From Nonomuraea aurantiaca (GTDB lineage: Bacteria; Actinomycetota; Actinomycetes; Streptosporangiales; Streptosporangiaceae), in assembly GCF_020215705.1 (NCBI RefSeq), contig NZ_JAIWNB010000020.1:62001-126000 (forward strand): 64,000 nt of DNA, given 5' to 3'. The notes under the pieces were generated by a model that was not told where the DNA came from, did no database searches, and was given only the letters and a program-made list of their open reading frames with translations. Below, piece by piece: positions 50,408 through 59,296 of the stretch; position 1 is the first letter of the stretch, and every line of letters starts with the position of its first letter. A program made the translations under genes and the position numbers.

Positions 50408-52819
50408 TCAGGTGCGCTTCCAGAACGGGCGGCGGGGCGTACCCGGCGTGGGCGATCCGCTCGGGGATGAGGGTGATCCGCTCGTGAGTGCGGTGAGCAC
50501 CTCGATGGCGTGCGCCCTCAGCGCTTCGGCGTCGATGCCCGGCTGCTCCGCCGTCTGCAGCTCGCGGCCCAGGGCGGCCAGCTCCGGATGCCCGCCCAGG
50601 AAGGCGGCCAGCGCCGCGAGCCGGGAGCCCAGGTCCGCCAGGTAGAGCGGGTCGGGACCGCCGAGCAGCGCCCGGAGCCGGTCGAGCTCGACGACCAGCT
50701 GCGTCCTGACCGACTCCAGGCCGGGGCCGGACGGACGGGGAGCGGGGGGCGGCGCGAACCGCGGCGACGGGCTCATCCGCCCACCGGCCGAGCTACCGCC
50801 GAAACCGCCGGCCGAGCCGCCGCCGGGACCCGCATCCGCCTCCCAGTCGACCCGCCCGGTGCCACGAGACCGGCGGGCCACGTCTGAGGCGCCGGTCTCC
50901 TGAGTGCCCAGGAGGCCGTGACTCTGGCCGGGCGCGAAGCCCGGGTCGGGGATCGACATGGGACGGGACGGCGCGGCCATCACCGCGGCCTGCGCCATGA
51001 AGGGCATCATCGGCGGGTTCTGCGGCATCTCCCAGCCGCTCGGCGGCTCCACGGGCTGGATGACGCGGTGCTCCGGCTCGCCGTTCGCCACCTTTCTGGT
51101 GTCGATCGCCACGTAGGCGGTGAAGCGGCACAGGACGCCGTTCTCCAGCGAGACCCGGACGATCTCCGCCTCCAGCTCGTGCTCGCCCATGGCGTACCGG
51201 TCCTCCAGCTCGCGCAGGTGCGCGCGGGCCCAGACGGCGCGGATCGCCGGGTTGTCCACCACGGTGCCGGTCACCTGCTGCTCCCACGGGGCGCCCGACG
51301 CCAGCCCGCGTACGGTGACCGACGAGCCGTCCCGGTAGCGGCCGTGCACGCGCAGCGGGACGCCGGGGAAGATGGAGCCCAGGTGGGTGACCGTGCCCGG
51401 CTCCACGTCGAGGCCCTTGAGGGACAGGTCGGTCACGAGGGGCGCGCCGATGCGGCGGTGGATCTGCTCCATGGCGGCGTCCAGGCGGTCCTCCGACTCG
51501 ACCAGCTCGCAGCGGCCCGCGCCCAGACCGGCCAGCCGGCCCAGGAACCCGGCGTTCACCGCCCGGTCGATGCCGACGGTGTGCACCCGCATGGCCGACA
51601 GCGCGCCGCCGGTCTGCTCCAGGATCTGGTCCTCGTGGCCCACCTGCCCGTCGGTGACCAGCACGAGGACGCGTTCGCGCCCGTCCTGATCGTGGAGCAG
51701 GGAGATCGCCTGGCGCAGCGGCTCCAGCAGCTCGGTGCCGCCGCGGGCGTCCACGCGGGCGAGATGTTCGACCGCGCGGTAGCGGTTGCGGTCAGAGGCC
51801 GTCACGAGCCCCTCGAACGCCTGCTCCACCACCGAGTCGAACGTCAGCACCGCGAACCGGTCCTGCTCCGTCAGCGTGTCGACGATCCGCGCCGCGGCCC
51901 GGCGCGCGGCGACCATCTTCCAGCCGCCCATGCTGCCCGACCGGTCCAGCAGCAGGACGAGGTCACGCGGCGTACGCGGCGTCTCCAGTGCGGGGGGCAG
52001 CATGGTCAGCGAGAACGCGCCCCGGCCGTCGAGCTGCAGCGCGGTCGAGGCCTCGAACGACAGCCGCAGGATGAAGTCGCGGTCCAGCCGCTCGCCAGGC
52101 TGCAGCCGTACCGTACGACCCTCTTCTTCGACCACGTGCAGGCTGGAGGCCAGCTCCCGCAGGTCCAACCCGGCGGGGTCGATCGTCGCCGTCAGCGACA
52201 GGCGTACCGGGTCGGGGAAGCCGGGCAGGAGCACCGGCGGCGTGATGCGCGAGGCGTCGGGCACCGCGTCGGTGTCGGGCGCGGTGCCGTCGCCGGAGCC
52301 GGGGCCGTCGAGCGGCGTGCCCGGAATGTAGCGGGGGGCGACGACCAGCGGGAAGCGGAACGTGGCCGCGCCGTCCTCGTACGGCAGCGGCTGGCTCAGC
52401 GTGAGCCGGACCGTCACCCGCTCGCCCGGCAGCAGGTTGCCCACCGTGATCGTGAACACGTCGGGCCGGTCCTCCTCGGCGATCGCGGCCCGCTTCCCCT
52501 CGCGCAGCGCCCGGTCATAGTCGGCCCTGGCCTGGCCGCGCTCCTTGAGCACGCCGTCGATCACCCGGTCGTCGGCCTCCATCCTGAACCCCGTCACCGC
52601 CGCCCTGTCGGGCAGCGGGAAGACGTAGGTGGCCTCCAGCGTGACGTCATAGGGGTTGCGGAAGCCCTGCGTCACCTCGACCTCGGCCATCAGGCCGGAA
52701 ATGCCGGCGGACACGTCGACGCTCTCCAGGGGCAGGTTCCCGCGCGCGGTCCGCAGCGCGCCGAACCCGGCGTCCGGCACCGGCAGGCACCGGGTGGGCT
52801 CGAGCGAAGTGATCTTCAT
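50408..52819 (-). CDS. VIT and von Willebrand factor type A domain protein
   Basis: An 803-residue protein with a VIT domain (about 12-140, GLMAEVEVTQGFRNPYDVTLEATYVFPLP in two parts), a vWA domain (about 284-460) whose MIDAS motif is DRSGS with Asp292, Ser294 and Ser296, and a Pro/Gly-rich linker (about 620-720) before a helical tail. No signal peptide is seen, so it may act inside the cell or be attached by another route. It is coupled by a four-base overlap to the MerR gene upstream. The relatives (inter-alpha-trypsin inhibitor heavy chain type) bind metal-dependent partners; the bacterial function is unknown. Confidence 0.88.
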   Translation of the reverse strand: MKITSLEPTRCLPVPDAGFGALRTARGNLPLESVDVSAGISGLMAEVEVTQGFRNPYDVTLEATYVFPLPDRAAVTGFRMEADDRVIDGVLKERGQARADYDRALREGKRAAIAEEDRPDVFTITVGNLLPGERVTVRLTLSQPLPYEDGAATFRFPLVVAPRYIPGTPLDGPGSGDGTAPDTDAVPDASRITPPVLLPGFPDPVRLSLTATIDPAGLDLRELASSLHVVEEEGRTVRLQPGERLDRDFILRLSFEASTALQLDGRGAFSLTMLPPALETPRTPRDLVLLLDRSGSMGGWKMVAARRAAARIVDTLTEQDRFAVLTFDSVVEQAFEGLVTASDRNRYRAVEHLARVDARGGTELLEPLRQAISLLHDQDGRERVLVLVTDGQVGHEDQILEQTGGALSAMRVHTVGIDRAVNAGFLGRLAGLGAGRCELVESEDRLDAAMEQIHRRIGAPLVTDLSLKGLDVEPGTVTHLGSIFPGVPLRVHGRYRDGSSVTVRGLASGAPWEQQVTGTVVDNPAIRAVWARAHLRELEDRYAMGEHELEAEIVRVSLENGVLCRFTAYVAIDTRKVANGEPEHRVIQPVEPPSGWEMPQNPPMMPFMAQAAVMAAPSRPMSIPDPGFAPGQSHGLLGTQETGASDVARRSRGTGRVDWEADAGPGGGSAGGFGGSSAGGRMSPSPRFAPPPAPRPSGPGLESVRTQLVVELDRLRALLGGPDPLYLADLGSRLAALAAFLGGHPELAALGRELQTAEQPGIDAEALRAHAIEVLTALTSGSPSSPSGSPTPGTPRRPFWKRT

Positions 52820-53541
52820 GCTAGCTTCCTCTCTTCGAGCAGCGCCAGCAGCGGTGCCGCCGCGGTGAGTACCGCCTGGATGTCGTCTTCAGCCGGGGTA
52901 CGGCCGGCGCCGTCGAGCACGAGCGTGACCCCGTCGGCCAGCCTGACCCCGCGCACCAGCGCCCCGTTCCGGCCGGGCAGGGGGTACGGCAGGTCGGGGC
53001 CGGTGTCATTGGCAGGGCGTCCGGCGCCATCCGTGGGGCGTTCGGCCCAGAACCGTCCGCGGGAGCGTCCAGGTCCGGCCCCCGAGCCGCCGGAGGCGGC
53101 CGTCACCTCGGGCGTCTCGCCGTTGGGGAGGGCCGCCGCGTCGAGCGCCTCCTGACTCAGGGGCGTGGCCGCTACCTCCTCGCCCATGGGCTCGTCCAGG
53201 GCCTCGTCCAGGGGTGACCATCCGGAGTGGGCCGTCCGCTCCAAGGTCGTGTCCGTGGCGCCGGTCAGGGCGGCCTGGATCTCGGCGATCGACCGGCCGG
53301 CCGCCTGCAGCCGCTTGATGGCCACGAGCTGCAGCAGGTGCCGCCGGCCGTACTGGGCGATCCGGCCGCGCCTGGTCAGTGGCGGGTCGACGAGGCCGAT
53401 CGTGGTGTACCACCTGATCAACCGCTCGCCGGGCACGTCGCGGACCCGGCCGTTGAGCGGCGGCGCGGGCGGCTGGGCGGGCGCGCGCAACGCGTCGGCG
53501 GCGCGCTGCGCCAGCTCACGGATGGTCCAGGTCTCGCTCAT
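52816..53541 (-). CDS. MerR-family regulator coupled to the VIT/vWA gene
   Basis: A 241-residue regulator. The DNA-binding part (about 1-95) contains WTIRELAQRAADAL, then after a Pro-rich insert RLIRWYTTIGLVDPPLTRRG and GRRHLLQLVAIKRLQAAGRS. The insert between helix one and two (about 20 residues) is unusual. The C-terminal part (about 190-240, LADGVTLVLDGAGRTPAEDD) resembles a small sensor domain. A palindrome and promoter lie just upstream of ATG 53541. It overlaps the VIT/vWA gene, so both are in one transcript and it likely controls its own operon. Confidence 0.85.
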   Translation of the reverse strand: MSETWTIRELAQRAADALRAPAQPPAPPLNGRVRDVPGERLIRWYTTIGLVDPPLTRRGRIAQYGRRHLLQLVAIKRLQAAGRSIAEIQAALTGATDTTLERTAHSGWSPLDEALDEPMGEEVAATPLSQEALDAAALPNGETPEVTAASGGSGAGPGRSRGRFWAERPTDGAGRPANDTGPDLPYPLPGRNGALVRGVRLADGVTLVLDGAGRTPAEDDIQAVLTAAAPLLALLEERKLA

Positions 53542-53551
53542 ACCTTCACAA

Positions 53552-53577
53552 TTACACTGTCATTATTGCAGTGTCAA
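53552..53577 (-). promoter_or_regulatory. MerR-type operator/promoter
   Basis: ACACTG (53554-53559) and CAGTGT (53569-53574) form an inverted repeat. On the minus strand TTGACA (53577-53572) and TAATTG about 17 bases on could be -35 and -10, so the palindrome lies within the promoter spacer, as for MerR targets. It is 11 bases upstream of the merR start codon. Confidence 0.65.
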
Positions 53578-53648
53578 CCATGGGAAAGCGGGCAAAGGGG
53601 ATAGGTCGTATAGAGACCCTGATGTCGAACCACGGGGAGGAACACATC

Positions 53649-54116
53649 ATGGCTACGATCACCGGTCCGCTCTCGGGCGACGCGAAGAAGACGGTCGCGA
53701 CGGCCCTTCAGGGAGCCCTGGTCGATCTCCTCGATCTCTCGCTGCTCGCCAAGCAGATGCACTGGAACCTGACCGGCCCGCACTTCCGGCAGATCCATCT
53801 CCAGCTCGACGACGTCACCGCCCTGGTCCGTGAGCACGCGGACACCATCGCCGAACGCGCCGTCGCCCTGGGCATCAACCCGGACGGCCGGGCGGCCACC
53901 ATCGCCAAGTCCACCAAGCTCTCGCAGCCGGAGAACGGCTGGATCGAAGACGGCAAGGTCGTGGCGACGATGACCGACCTCCTGGAGGCCGTCGGCAAGC
54001 GGATGCGCGAGCGCGTCGCCGCGACCGACGAGCCCGACCCGGTCAGCCAGGACCTGCTCATCGCGGTGGCTCAGGACATCGACAAGCAGCACTGGATGTT
54101 CCAGGCCCAGCGCTGA
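53649..54116 (+). CDS. dps: Dps-like DNA-protecting ferritin
   Basis: A 155-residue starvation-type ferritin. The helical bundle carries the inter-subunit ferroxidase residues in KQMHWNLTGPHFRQIHLQLDD (His38, His50, Asp54) and EHADTIAER (Asp65, Glu69). Dps oxidises Fe(II) with peroxide, stores the iron, and may coat DNA; the N-terminus is short and only weakly basic. ATG 53649 has GGGGAGG eight bases upstream; the longer frame from 53571 has no ribosome binding site. A 34-bp direct repeat follows. Confidence 0.93.
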   Translation: MATITGPLSGDAKKTVATALQGALVDLLDLSLLAKQMHWNLTGPHFRQIHLQLDDVTALVREHADTIAERAVALGINPDGRAATIAKSTKLSQPENGWIEDGKVVATMTDLLEAVGKRMRERVAATDEPDPVSQDLLIAVAQDIDKQHWMFQAQR

Positions 54117-54135
54117 CGCCCCTGGACCGCCCGGG

Positions 54136-54206
54136 GCCCGCGCTCCGGGTCCCGGGTGGCTCACCGGCCAGAGCCCGCGCTCCGGGTCCCGGGTGGCTCA
54201 CCGGCC
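54136..54206. repeat. 34-bp direct repeat after dps
   Basis: The same 34 bases occur at 54136-54169 and 54173-54206 with no mismatch, separated by three bases. They begin 20 bases after the dps stop codon. The 226-base gap to the next gene shows nothing else but a ribosome binding site. Confidence 0.85.
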
Positions 54207-54342
54207 GGGGCGCGCGGTCCCTGGCGGCGCACCGCCGCGCTCATCCGGCGGCCAGAGATTTCGCGCAGAGTTTGATCTCGCGCCTCCCTGTCATTCATGT
54301 CGGCGGGGTCGACTAGCGTGGCACCTAGAGGGAGGCCTCACG

Positions 54343-55365
54343 ATGTCCAGCAAGACTCTCCTCCGCACGGGCCCGCTCTGGCAGGGCGGGATGAGCCCCT
54401 ACGGCCCGCTGGAGCCGCCAGGCGGCGACGATCTGTCCCTGCCCGGAGGGTTCAGCGGCCGGATCGTGGCCCGCTCGGGCCAGAAGGTGGCCGGGCTGAC
54501 GTGGCACGCCGCGCCCGACGGTGGTGCGTGCTTCCCCGACGGCACCGGCTGGATCTACGTGTCCAACTCCGAGCTGCCGCTGCTCGGCGGCGCCTCCGCG
54601 CTCCGGTTCCGCGCCGACGGCTCGATCGCCGACGCCTACCGCATCCTGTCCGGCACCGACCGAAACCGCGCGGGCGGCGCGACGCCGTGGCACAGCTGGC
54701 TCTCCTGCGAGCTCGGTCACCGCGGCCGGGTGTTCGAGTGCGATCCGTACGGCATGCGAGCCGGGCGCCCCCGCCTGGCCATGGGCCGGTTCAAGCACGA
54801 GGCGGCCGCCTGCGACCCCGACCGTGAGGTCGTCTACCTGACGGAGGGGGAACCCGACGGGTGCTTCTACCGGTTCCGGCCCGGCGACTGGGGCGATCTC
54901 ACCGAGGGCACCCTGGAGGTGCTCTGCGTCGCCGGTGACTGGAAGCCGGTGCCGTCGCCCGCCGCCCTGCTCAAGGCCGCGCGCCACCAGATAGACGACG
55001 CCCGCCACTTCGACGGCGGCGAGGGCTGCCACTACGCGGGCGGGGTCTGCTACTTCACCACCGAGGGCGACCGCGGCCTGTGGGCCTACGACGCCGAGAC
55101 CTCCACGCTCGACCGGATCTGCGACGGCGTGCGCGCCATCACCGCCGCCCCCTCCGGCGACCTCTACGTCACCCGGCAGTCGACGGAGATCGACGTCATC
55201 ACCCCCGATCGGGCGGTCACGCCGTTCCTCAAGCTCGGGGGCCTCGGCGGGGCCGAGCTCACGGGGCTGGCGTTCGCGCCCGACGGCGGGCGGCTCTACT
55301 TCTCGGCCAGACGGGGCCGCGACGACGGCCGCACCTTCGAGGTGGCCGGCCCCTTCCGCGCCTGA
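54343..55365 (+). CDS. PhoX-like (DUF839) phosphatase-family protein
   Basis: A 340-residue protein with the PhoX/DUF839 beta-propeller signatures: GGATPWHSWLSCEL, GRFKHEAAACDPDR and VVYLTEGEPDGCFYRF, which in PhoX contribute Fe/Ca ligands. Unlike PhoX it has no twin-arginine signal and is about 250 residues shorter, so it is probably cytoplasmic and may not be a phosphatase. ATG 54343 has GGAGG seven bases upstream. It is a lone gene. Confidence 0.8.
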   Translation: MSSKTLLRTGPLWQGGMSPYGPLEPPGGDDLSLPGGFSGRIVARSGQKVAGLTWHAAPDGGACFPDGTGWIYVSNSELPLLGGASALRFRADGSIADAYRILSGTDRNRAGGATPWHSWLSCELGHRGRVFECDPYGMRAGRPRLAMGRFKHEAAACDPDREVVYLTEGEPDGCFYRFRPGDWGDLTEGTLEVLCVAGDWKPVPSPAALLKAARHQIDDARHFDGGEGCHYAGGVCYFTTEGDRGLWAYDAETSTLDRICDGVRAITAAPSGDLYVTRQSTEIDVITPDRAVTPFLKLGGLGGAELTGLAFAPDGGRLYFSARRGRDDGRTFEVAGPFRA

Positions 55366-55515
55366 GAGACCTCAACAGGCGAGTGCCCGGTCGCGGGGGA
55401 CAGTCCGCCGCCGGGCACACCCCCGATCACGACCCTGACTGCCAGGCCGGCATCGCCGACGTCCTGGGCCCCCGATGGCCGGCCTGAGCGTCTCCACCCC
55501 GGTGAGACAGAACAA

Positions 55516-56109
55516 CTAGCTCAGGTAGCGCACCAGCGCGACCTTCAGCTCCTCGATCAGCTGTGCCGCGCGGGGGGGCTCGGCCGTGGAGATCAGCGCC
55601 ATGACGGCCGAGACCATCGCCACCGCCATCGCGGCCATGAGGCGCGCCCGCGCGGGATCCAGGTCCGGGGCGCGCCGCAGCAGCATGGCGGTCACCTGTT
55701 CGCCGACCGCCTCCTGCAGGCGGTCCGCCGCCCCGGCCAGCTTGTCGCCCGTCGCCGAGCCGTGCATCACGGCCCAGTAGGCGGGCGAGTGCGCCTTGAA
55801 CGCCACGCTCTGGTCCACGACCTGCTCGACCAGCGTCTCCAGCGGTAGGTCCGGCGTGATGGCCGACAGCCGCTCGGCCCAGAACTCCGCCCGCTCGTCG
55901 GTGTAGCGGGACACCAGCCCGTCGAGGATCTCCTCCTTGTTGCGGAAGAACTGATAGAGCGACCCGGGTGACAGCCCGGCCCGGGCGGCGACCTGGTTCG
56001 TCGTCATGTCGGGGTAGCCGACATCGGCGATCACCAGCTCGGCCGCGTCGAGAATCTCCGCCATGCGCTTGAGCCCGCGCGCCTGCCGGCGCACCGTGCG
56101 CTCAGCCAT
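55516..56109 (-). CDS. TetR-family transcriptional regulator
   Basis: A 197-residue repressor-type regulator. The N-terminal helix-turn-helix (about 25-70) has TTNQVAARAGLSPGSLYQFF, followed by a helical ligand domain. ATG 56109 was chosen; the frame upstream is not protein-like. It is divergent from the MMPL transporter gene and a palindrome lies in the gap. By analogy with most TetR/efflux pairs it should repress the transporter and itself and be released by a transported compound. Confidence 0.9.
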   Translation of the reverse strand: MAERTVRRQARGLKRMAEILDAAELVIADVGYPDMTTNQVAARAGLSPGSLYQFFRNKEEILDGLVSRYTDERAEFWAERLSAITPDLPLETLVEQVVDQSVAFKAHSPAYWAVMHGSATGDKLAGAADRLQEAVGEQVTAMLLRRAPDLDPARARLMAAMAVAMVSAVMALISTAEPPRAAQLIEELKVALVRYLS

Positions 56110-56120
56110 GGCACACCGCT

Positions 56121-56145
56121 TTGACAAATGCGAGCATTTACTTGT
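56121..56145. promoter_or_regulatory. TetR-type operator over a promoter
   Basis: AAATGC-GA-GCATTT (56126-56139) is a perfect palindrome that overlaps TTGACA (56121-56126), a possible -35 for the rightward MMPL gene. It lies between tetR and the MMPL gene. Confidence 0.6.
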
Positions 56146-56201
56146 ATTTCTGATGGGCGGACAAAACACGAGTAGTTTACCGAATTCCATTGGGGAGACG
56201 C

Positions 56202-58385
56202 ATGAAGACCGTTGCCATGACGCAGACGGGCACCCGGGCGCGGGCGCGCTCGACCGGGCCGCCGCTCCGCAGGCTCGGATTCCTCCTGGCACGCCGGCGT
56301 CGGCTGGTGCTGTCGCTGGCCCTCGTCGCGTTCGTGATCGCCGGGGCCCTGGCCGCGGGGGCTGTGCCGCGGCTGTCGCTGTCCAGGTTCGACGCGCCCG
56401 GCTCGGAGTCCGACCGGGCCCAGACCGAGCTGGCCGAACGATTCCGTACCGGCAGCCCGGACCTGGTCTTCCTGCTGACCGCCAAGGCCGGCACCGTCGA
56501 CGACCCGGCCAACTCGGCCGCCGGGCAGGAGCTGACCGCCCGCGCCGCCCGCTCCGGCGGCGTGGCGGAGGCCGCGTCCTACTGGTCGCGGGGCAGGCCC
56601 GCCACCTTGCGCAGCCAGGACGGCAGACAGGCGCTGATAGTGGTCCGCGTCCCCGGCGACGCCGACCACGTGCGGACGCGGGTGCTTCCTGAGCTCGTGC
56701 CACGCATCACCGGCGGCGGCGGGCCGTTCGAGGTGCGGGCCGGGGGCGGGGAGGAGGTGTTCCGCCAGACCGTGCCGCTGGCCAGGCAGGACTTCGTCCG
56801 GGCCGAACTGGTCATCTTCCCGCTGGCGTTCGTGCTGCTCTGGCTCTACCTGCGCCGTGCGCTGGCCGCGCTGGTGCCGATCCTGGCCGGGGTGTTCGCC
56901 ATGGTGGTCGGGCTCGCGCTGCTGCGCGGCGTCCTCGTATTTGCAGATATATCGACGTTTGCCCTGAACCTCACCTTGGCGATGGGCCTGGGGCTGGGGA
57001 TCGACTACTGCCTGTTCATGATCTCGCGCTTCCGTGAAGAGGTACGGCACGGCGCGGGCCGGGCCGAGGCCGTGGCCGGAGCCGTCGAGCACGCCGGCCG
57101 TACGGTCATCTTCAGCGGTCTCACCGTGGCGGCCTCGCTGGCCGTGCTGTTCGCGCTGCCCTTCGGCTTCCTGCGCTCATTCGCCTATGCGGGCATCGCC
57201 GTGGTCGCCGGTGGCCTGGTCGTGGCGGTGCTGGTGCTGCCGGCCGTACTGGCCTCGGCGGGCGGTGCGATGCTGCCGCGGCGGGAGCGGGCCGAGCGGC
57301 CGGCCGGGTTCTGGCACGGGCTCGCCACGCGGGTGATGCGCCGTCCGTTGATCTTCGGGGGCGTGGCCACGGCGCTGCTGCTCGTGCTGGCCTCGCCGTT
57401 CCTGAGCCTGCGGTTCGGCGCCGCCGACGACCGGATCCTGCCGGCCGAGGCGCCCGCGCGGCAGGTTCAGGAGGTGATCCGCCAGGGTTTCCCCGCCGAG
57501 GAGACCGACGCGATCCAGATCGTGTCCCGGGGAGCCGCCACGGACGTGACGGGATACGCGGTGCGGCTGTCGAGGCTGCCCGGCGTCGCTCAGGTCGACT
57601 CCGCCGCCGGGTCCTTCGCGGGCGGGGCGCGGACGGGCGACGGCGATCGGGCCCGGTTCGCCGGGGGAGCGGGCACCTGGCTGTCGGTGGTGCCGTCGGC
57701 CGCGTCGCTGTCCGGCGACCCGGTGGCGCTGGTGGAGGCGGTCCGGACGGTCGACGCGCCGTTCGAGGTGCTGGTCGGCGGCTACCCGGCCGAGCTGGCC
57801 GACTACCGCGCCTCGGTGGTCGACCGGCTGCCGCTGGTGATCGCGCTGATGCTGGGCGTGACGTTCGTGCTGCTGCTGTTCATGACGCGCAGCCTGATCC
57901 TGCCGCTCAAGGCGACCGTCCTGAACGTGCTCAGCCTGGGCGTCATGTTCGGGGCTATTGTCTGGGTCTTCCAGCAGGGCCACCTGTCGGGCCTGCTCGG
58001 TTTCACCCCGACGGGCACCCTCGACGCGAGCATCCCCGTCCTCATGCTCTGCGTCGCCTACGGGCTGTCGATGGACTACGAGGTGTTCCTGCTGTCGCGG
58101 ATCAAGGAGGAGTACGACCGGACCGGCGACACGAACGAGGCGGTGGCCGCCGGGCTGCAGCGCGGGGCGCCGCTGATCACGGCGGCGGGCGGCATCCTGG
58201 CGCTGTCGTTCGCCGCCTACGCCACTGCCCAGGTCGCGTTCGTGCAGATGCTCGGGGTCGGCATGGCCGTCGCCGTGCTCGTCGACGCCACCGTGATCAG
58301 GGCCGTACTGGTGCCCAGCCTGATGCGCCTGGCCGGGCCGCTCAACTGGTGGCCTAGAGGTCGCGGCTCCACTCCTGCTCGGTGA
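56202..58385 (+). CDS. MMPL family transporter (RND-type lipid or drug exporter)
   Basis: A 727-residue MmpL-like membrane protein with 11-12 helices in two halves. Each half starts with one helix (about 28-48 and 385-405), a large outer domain and a five-helix block. DYCLFMISRFREE (about 268-280) and MDYEVFLLSRIKEEY are the paired proton-relay motifs with aspartates in helices 4 and 10. Such proteins export lipids or drugs with proton uptake. ATG 56202 has GGGGAGA just upstream. The 3' end overlaps the convergent HTH-GNAT gene by 32 bases. Confidence 0.92.
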   Translation: MKTVAMTQTGTRARARSTGPPLRRLGFLLARRRRLVLSLALVAFVIAGALAAGAVPRLSLSRFDAPGSESDRAQTELAERFRTGSPDLVFLLTAKAGTVDDPANSAAGQELTARAARSGGVAEAASYWSRGRPATLRSQDGRQALIVVRVPGDADHVRTRVLPELVPRITGGGGPFEVRAGGGEEVFRQTVPLARQDFVRAELVIFPLAFVLLWLYLRRALAALVPILAGVFAMVVGLALLRGVLVFADISTFALNLTLAMGLGLGIDYCLFMISRFREEVRHGAGRAEAVAGAVEHAGRTVIFSGLTVAASLAVLFALPFGFLRSFAYAGIAVVAGGLVVAVLVLPAVLASAGGAMLPRRERAERPAGFWHGLATRVMRRPLIFGGVATALLLVLASPFLSLRFGAADDRILPAEAPARQVQEVIRQGFPAEETDAIQIVSRGAATDVTGYAVRLSRLPGVAQVDSAAGSFAGGARTGDGDRARFAGGAGTWLSVVPSAASLSGDPVALVEAVRTVDAPFEVLVGGYPAELADYRASVVDRLPLVIALMLGVTFVLLLFMTRSLILPLKATVLNVLSLGVMFGAIVWVFQQGHLSGLLGFTPTGTLDASIPVLMLCVAYGLSMDYEVFLLSRIKEEYDRTGDTNEAVAAGLQRGAPLITAAGGILALSFAAYATAQVAFVQMLGVGMAVAVLVDATVIRAVLVPSLMRLAGPLNWWPRGRGSTPAR

Positions 58386-59265
58386 CCTCGATCCCGTTCT
58401 CCGTCTCCTTGTGCTCCGACTCCAGCTCGAACCCGGCGGCCTGGTAGATGCGCCGCGCGCTGTCCAGGCAGTCGCGGGTCATCAGCGTGATCCGCTTGTA
58501 GCCCTCGGCCTTGGCATGGCGCAGGCACTCGCCGACGAGCCGCCCGCCCAGGCCCAGCCCGCGGGCGGACGGCTCGACCAGCAGGAGCCGGAGCCGCGCG
58601 GTGGTGTCGTCCTCCCGTACGCAGAACACGCACCCGGCGGGCTCCCCGCCGACCTCGGCGATCCACCCCATGTCGCGCGAAGAATCGTATGCGCCGATGA
58701 TCCTGGCCACCAGCCGCTCGAAGTCCATGCCCCAGCCGTACTCCCGGCTGTAGAGGACGCCGTGCCGGTAGACCACCCAGCTCAGGTCGCCCGTGCGCAG
58801 GGGGCGGATCACGTACGGCTCGCGCTCCCCGGCGCCCTCCAGCAGCGTCCTGATCGTGGCCATGCTCGTGACCAGGCGTTCCTGCCCCGGCTCGGGCAGC
58901 GTGGCCAGCAGCCGTTCGGCCTCGGCGTCCGACCGCGTGTCCAGCAGCCCGAACGACTCGGTGCCCGCCGCGGTGAGCCGGACGACCTGCTTGCGGGCGT
59001 CGGTGGCCGCGCGCTCCTTCGCGATCAGCCCGTCGCCCTCGAGGCGGGTCAGGATCCTGCTCAGGTAGCCCGCGTCGAGGCCGAGGAGGGCGCGCAGCTC
59101 GCCCGTCTCCAGCCGGCCCGCGTGCCCGAGCTCGAACAGCACCCTGCACTCGGCCAGCGAATAGGGCGAGTCGAGCATGCCGGACTGAAGGACGCCGATG
59201 ACCTTCGTATAGAACCGGTTGAAGGCCCTGATCTCGGAGACCCTTGCCTTTGTCAACGAACTCAT
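58354..59265 (-). CDS. Bifunctional MarR-type regulator / GNAT acetyltransferase
   Basis: A 303-residue fusion. Residues 1-145 form a MarR winged helix (ELRALLGLDAGYLSRILTRLEGDGLI, read as two stretches, and the wing RAATDARKQVVRLTAAG). Residues about 150-303 are a GNAT domain with RLLLVEPSARGLGLGGRLVG (acetyl-CoA loop) and AGFELESEHKETE. This architecture is common in actinobacteria; whether the acetyltransferase acts on a small molecule or protein is unknown. ATG 59265 lies between two matching 13-bp boxes, so autoregulation is likely. It is divergent from the lactonase gene. Confidence 0.9.
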   Translation of the reverse strand: MSSLTKARVSEIRAFNRFYTKVIGVLQSGMLDSPYSLAECRVLFELGHAGRLETGELRALLGLDAGYLSRILTRLEGDGLIAKERAATDARKQVVRLTAAGTESFGLLDTRSDAEAERLLATLPEPGQERLVTSMATIRTLLEGAGEREPYVIRPLRTGDLSWVVYRHGVLYSREYGWGMDFERLVARIIGAYDSSRDMGWIAEVGGEPAGCVFCVREDDTTARLRLLLVEPSARGLGLGGRLVGECLRHAKAEGYKRITLMTRDCLDSARRIYQAAGFELESEHKETENGIEVTEQEWSRDL

Positions 59266-59278
59266 TGCTTTAGTCAAG
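59244..59278. promoter_or_regulatory. Two MarR-type boxes around the HTH-GNAT start
   Basis: TTGCCTTTGTCAA (59244-59256) and TTGCTTTAGTCAA (59266-59278) match at 11 of 13 bases, repeat at 22-base spacing, and each is an imperfect palindrome. They cover the start of the HTH-GNAT gene and the leader of the lactonase gene. Confidence 0.6.
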
Positions 59279-59296
59279 CATGAGAAGATGCCTCCT

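Noticed and set aside
50374..50487. C-terminal part of the small frame that starts at 50296
   Set aside because: Past residue 26 it is antisense to the VIT/vWA gene end and shows no YCII likeness.
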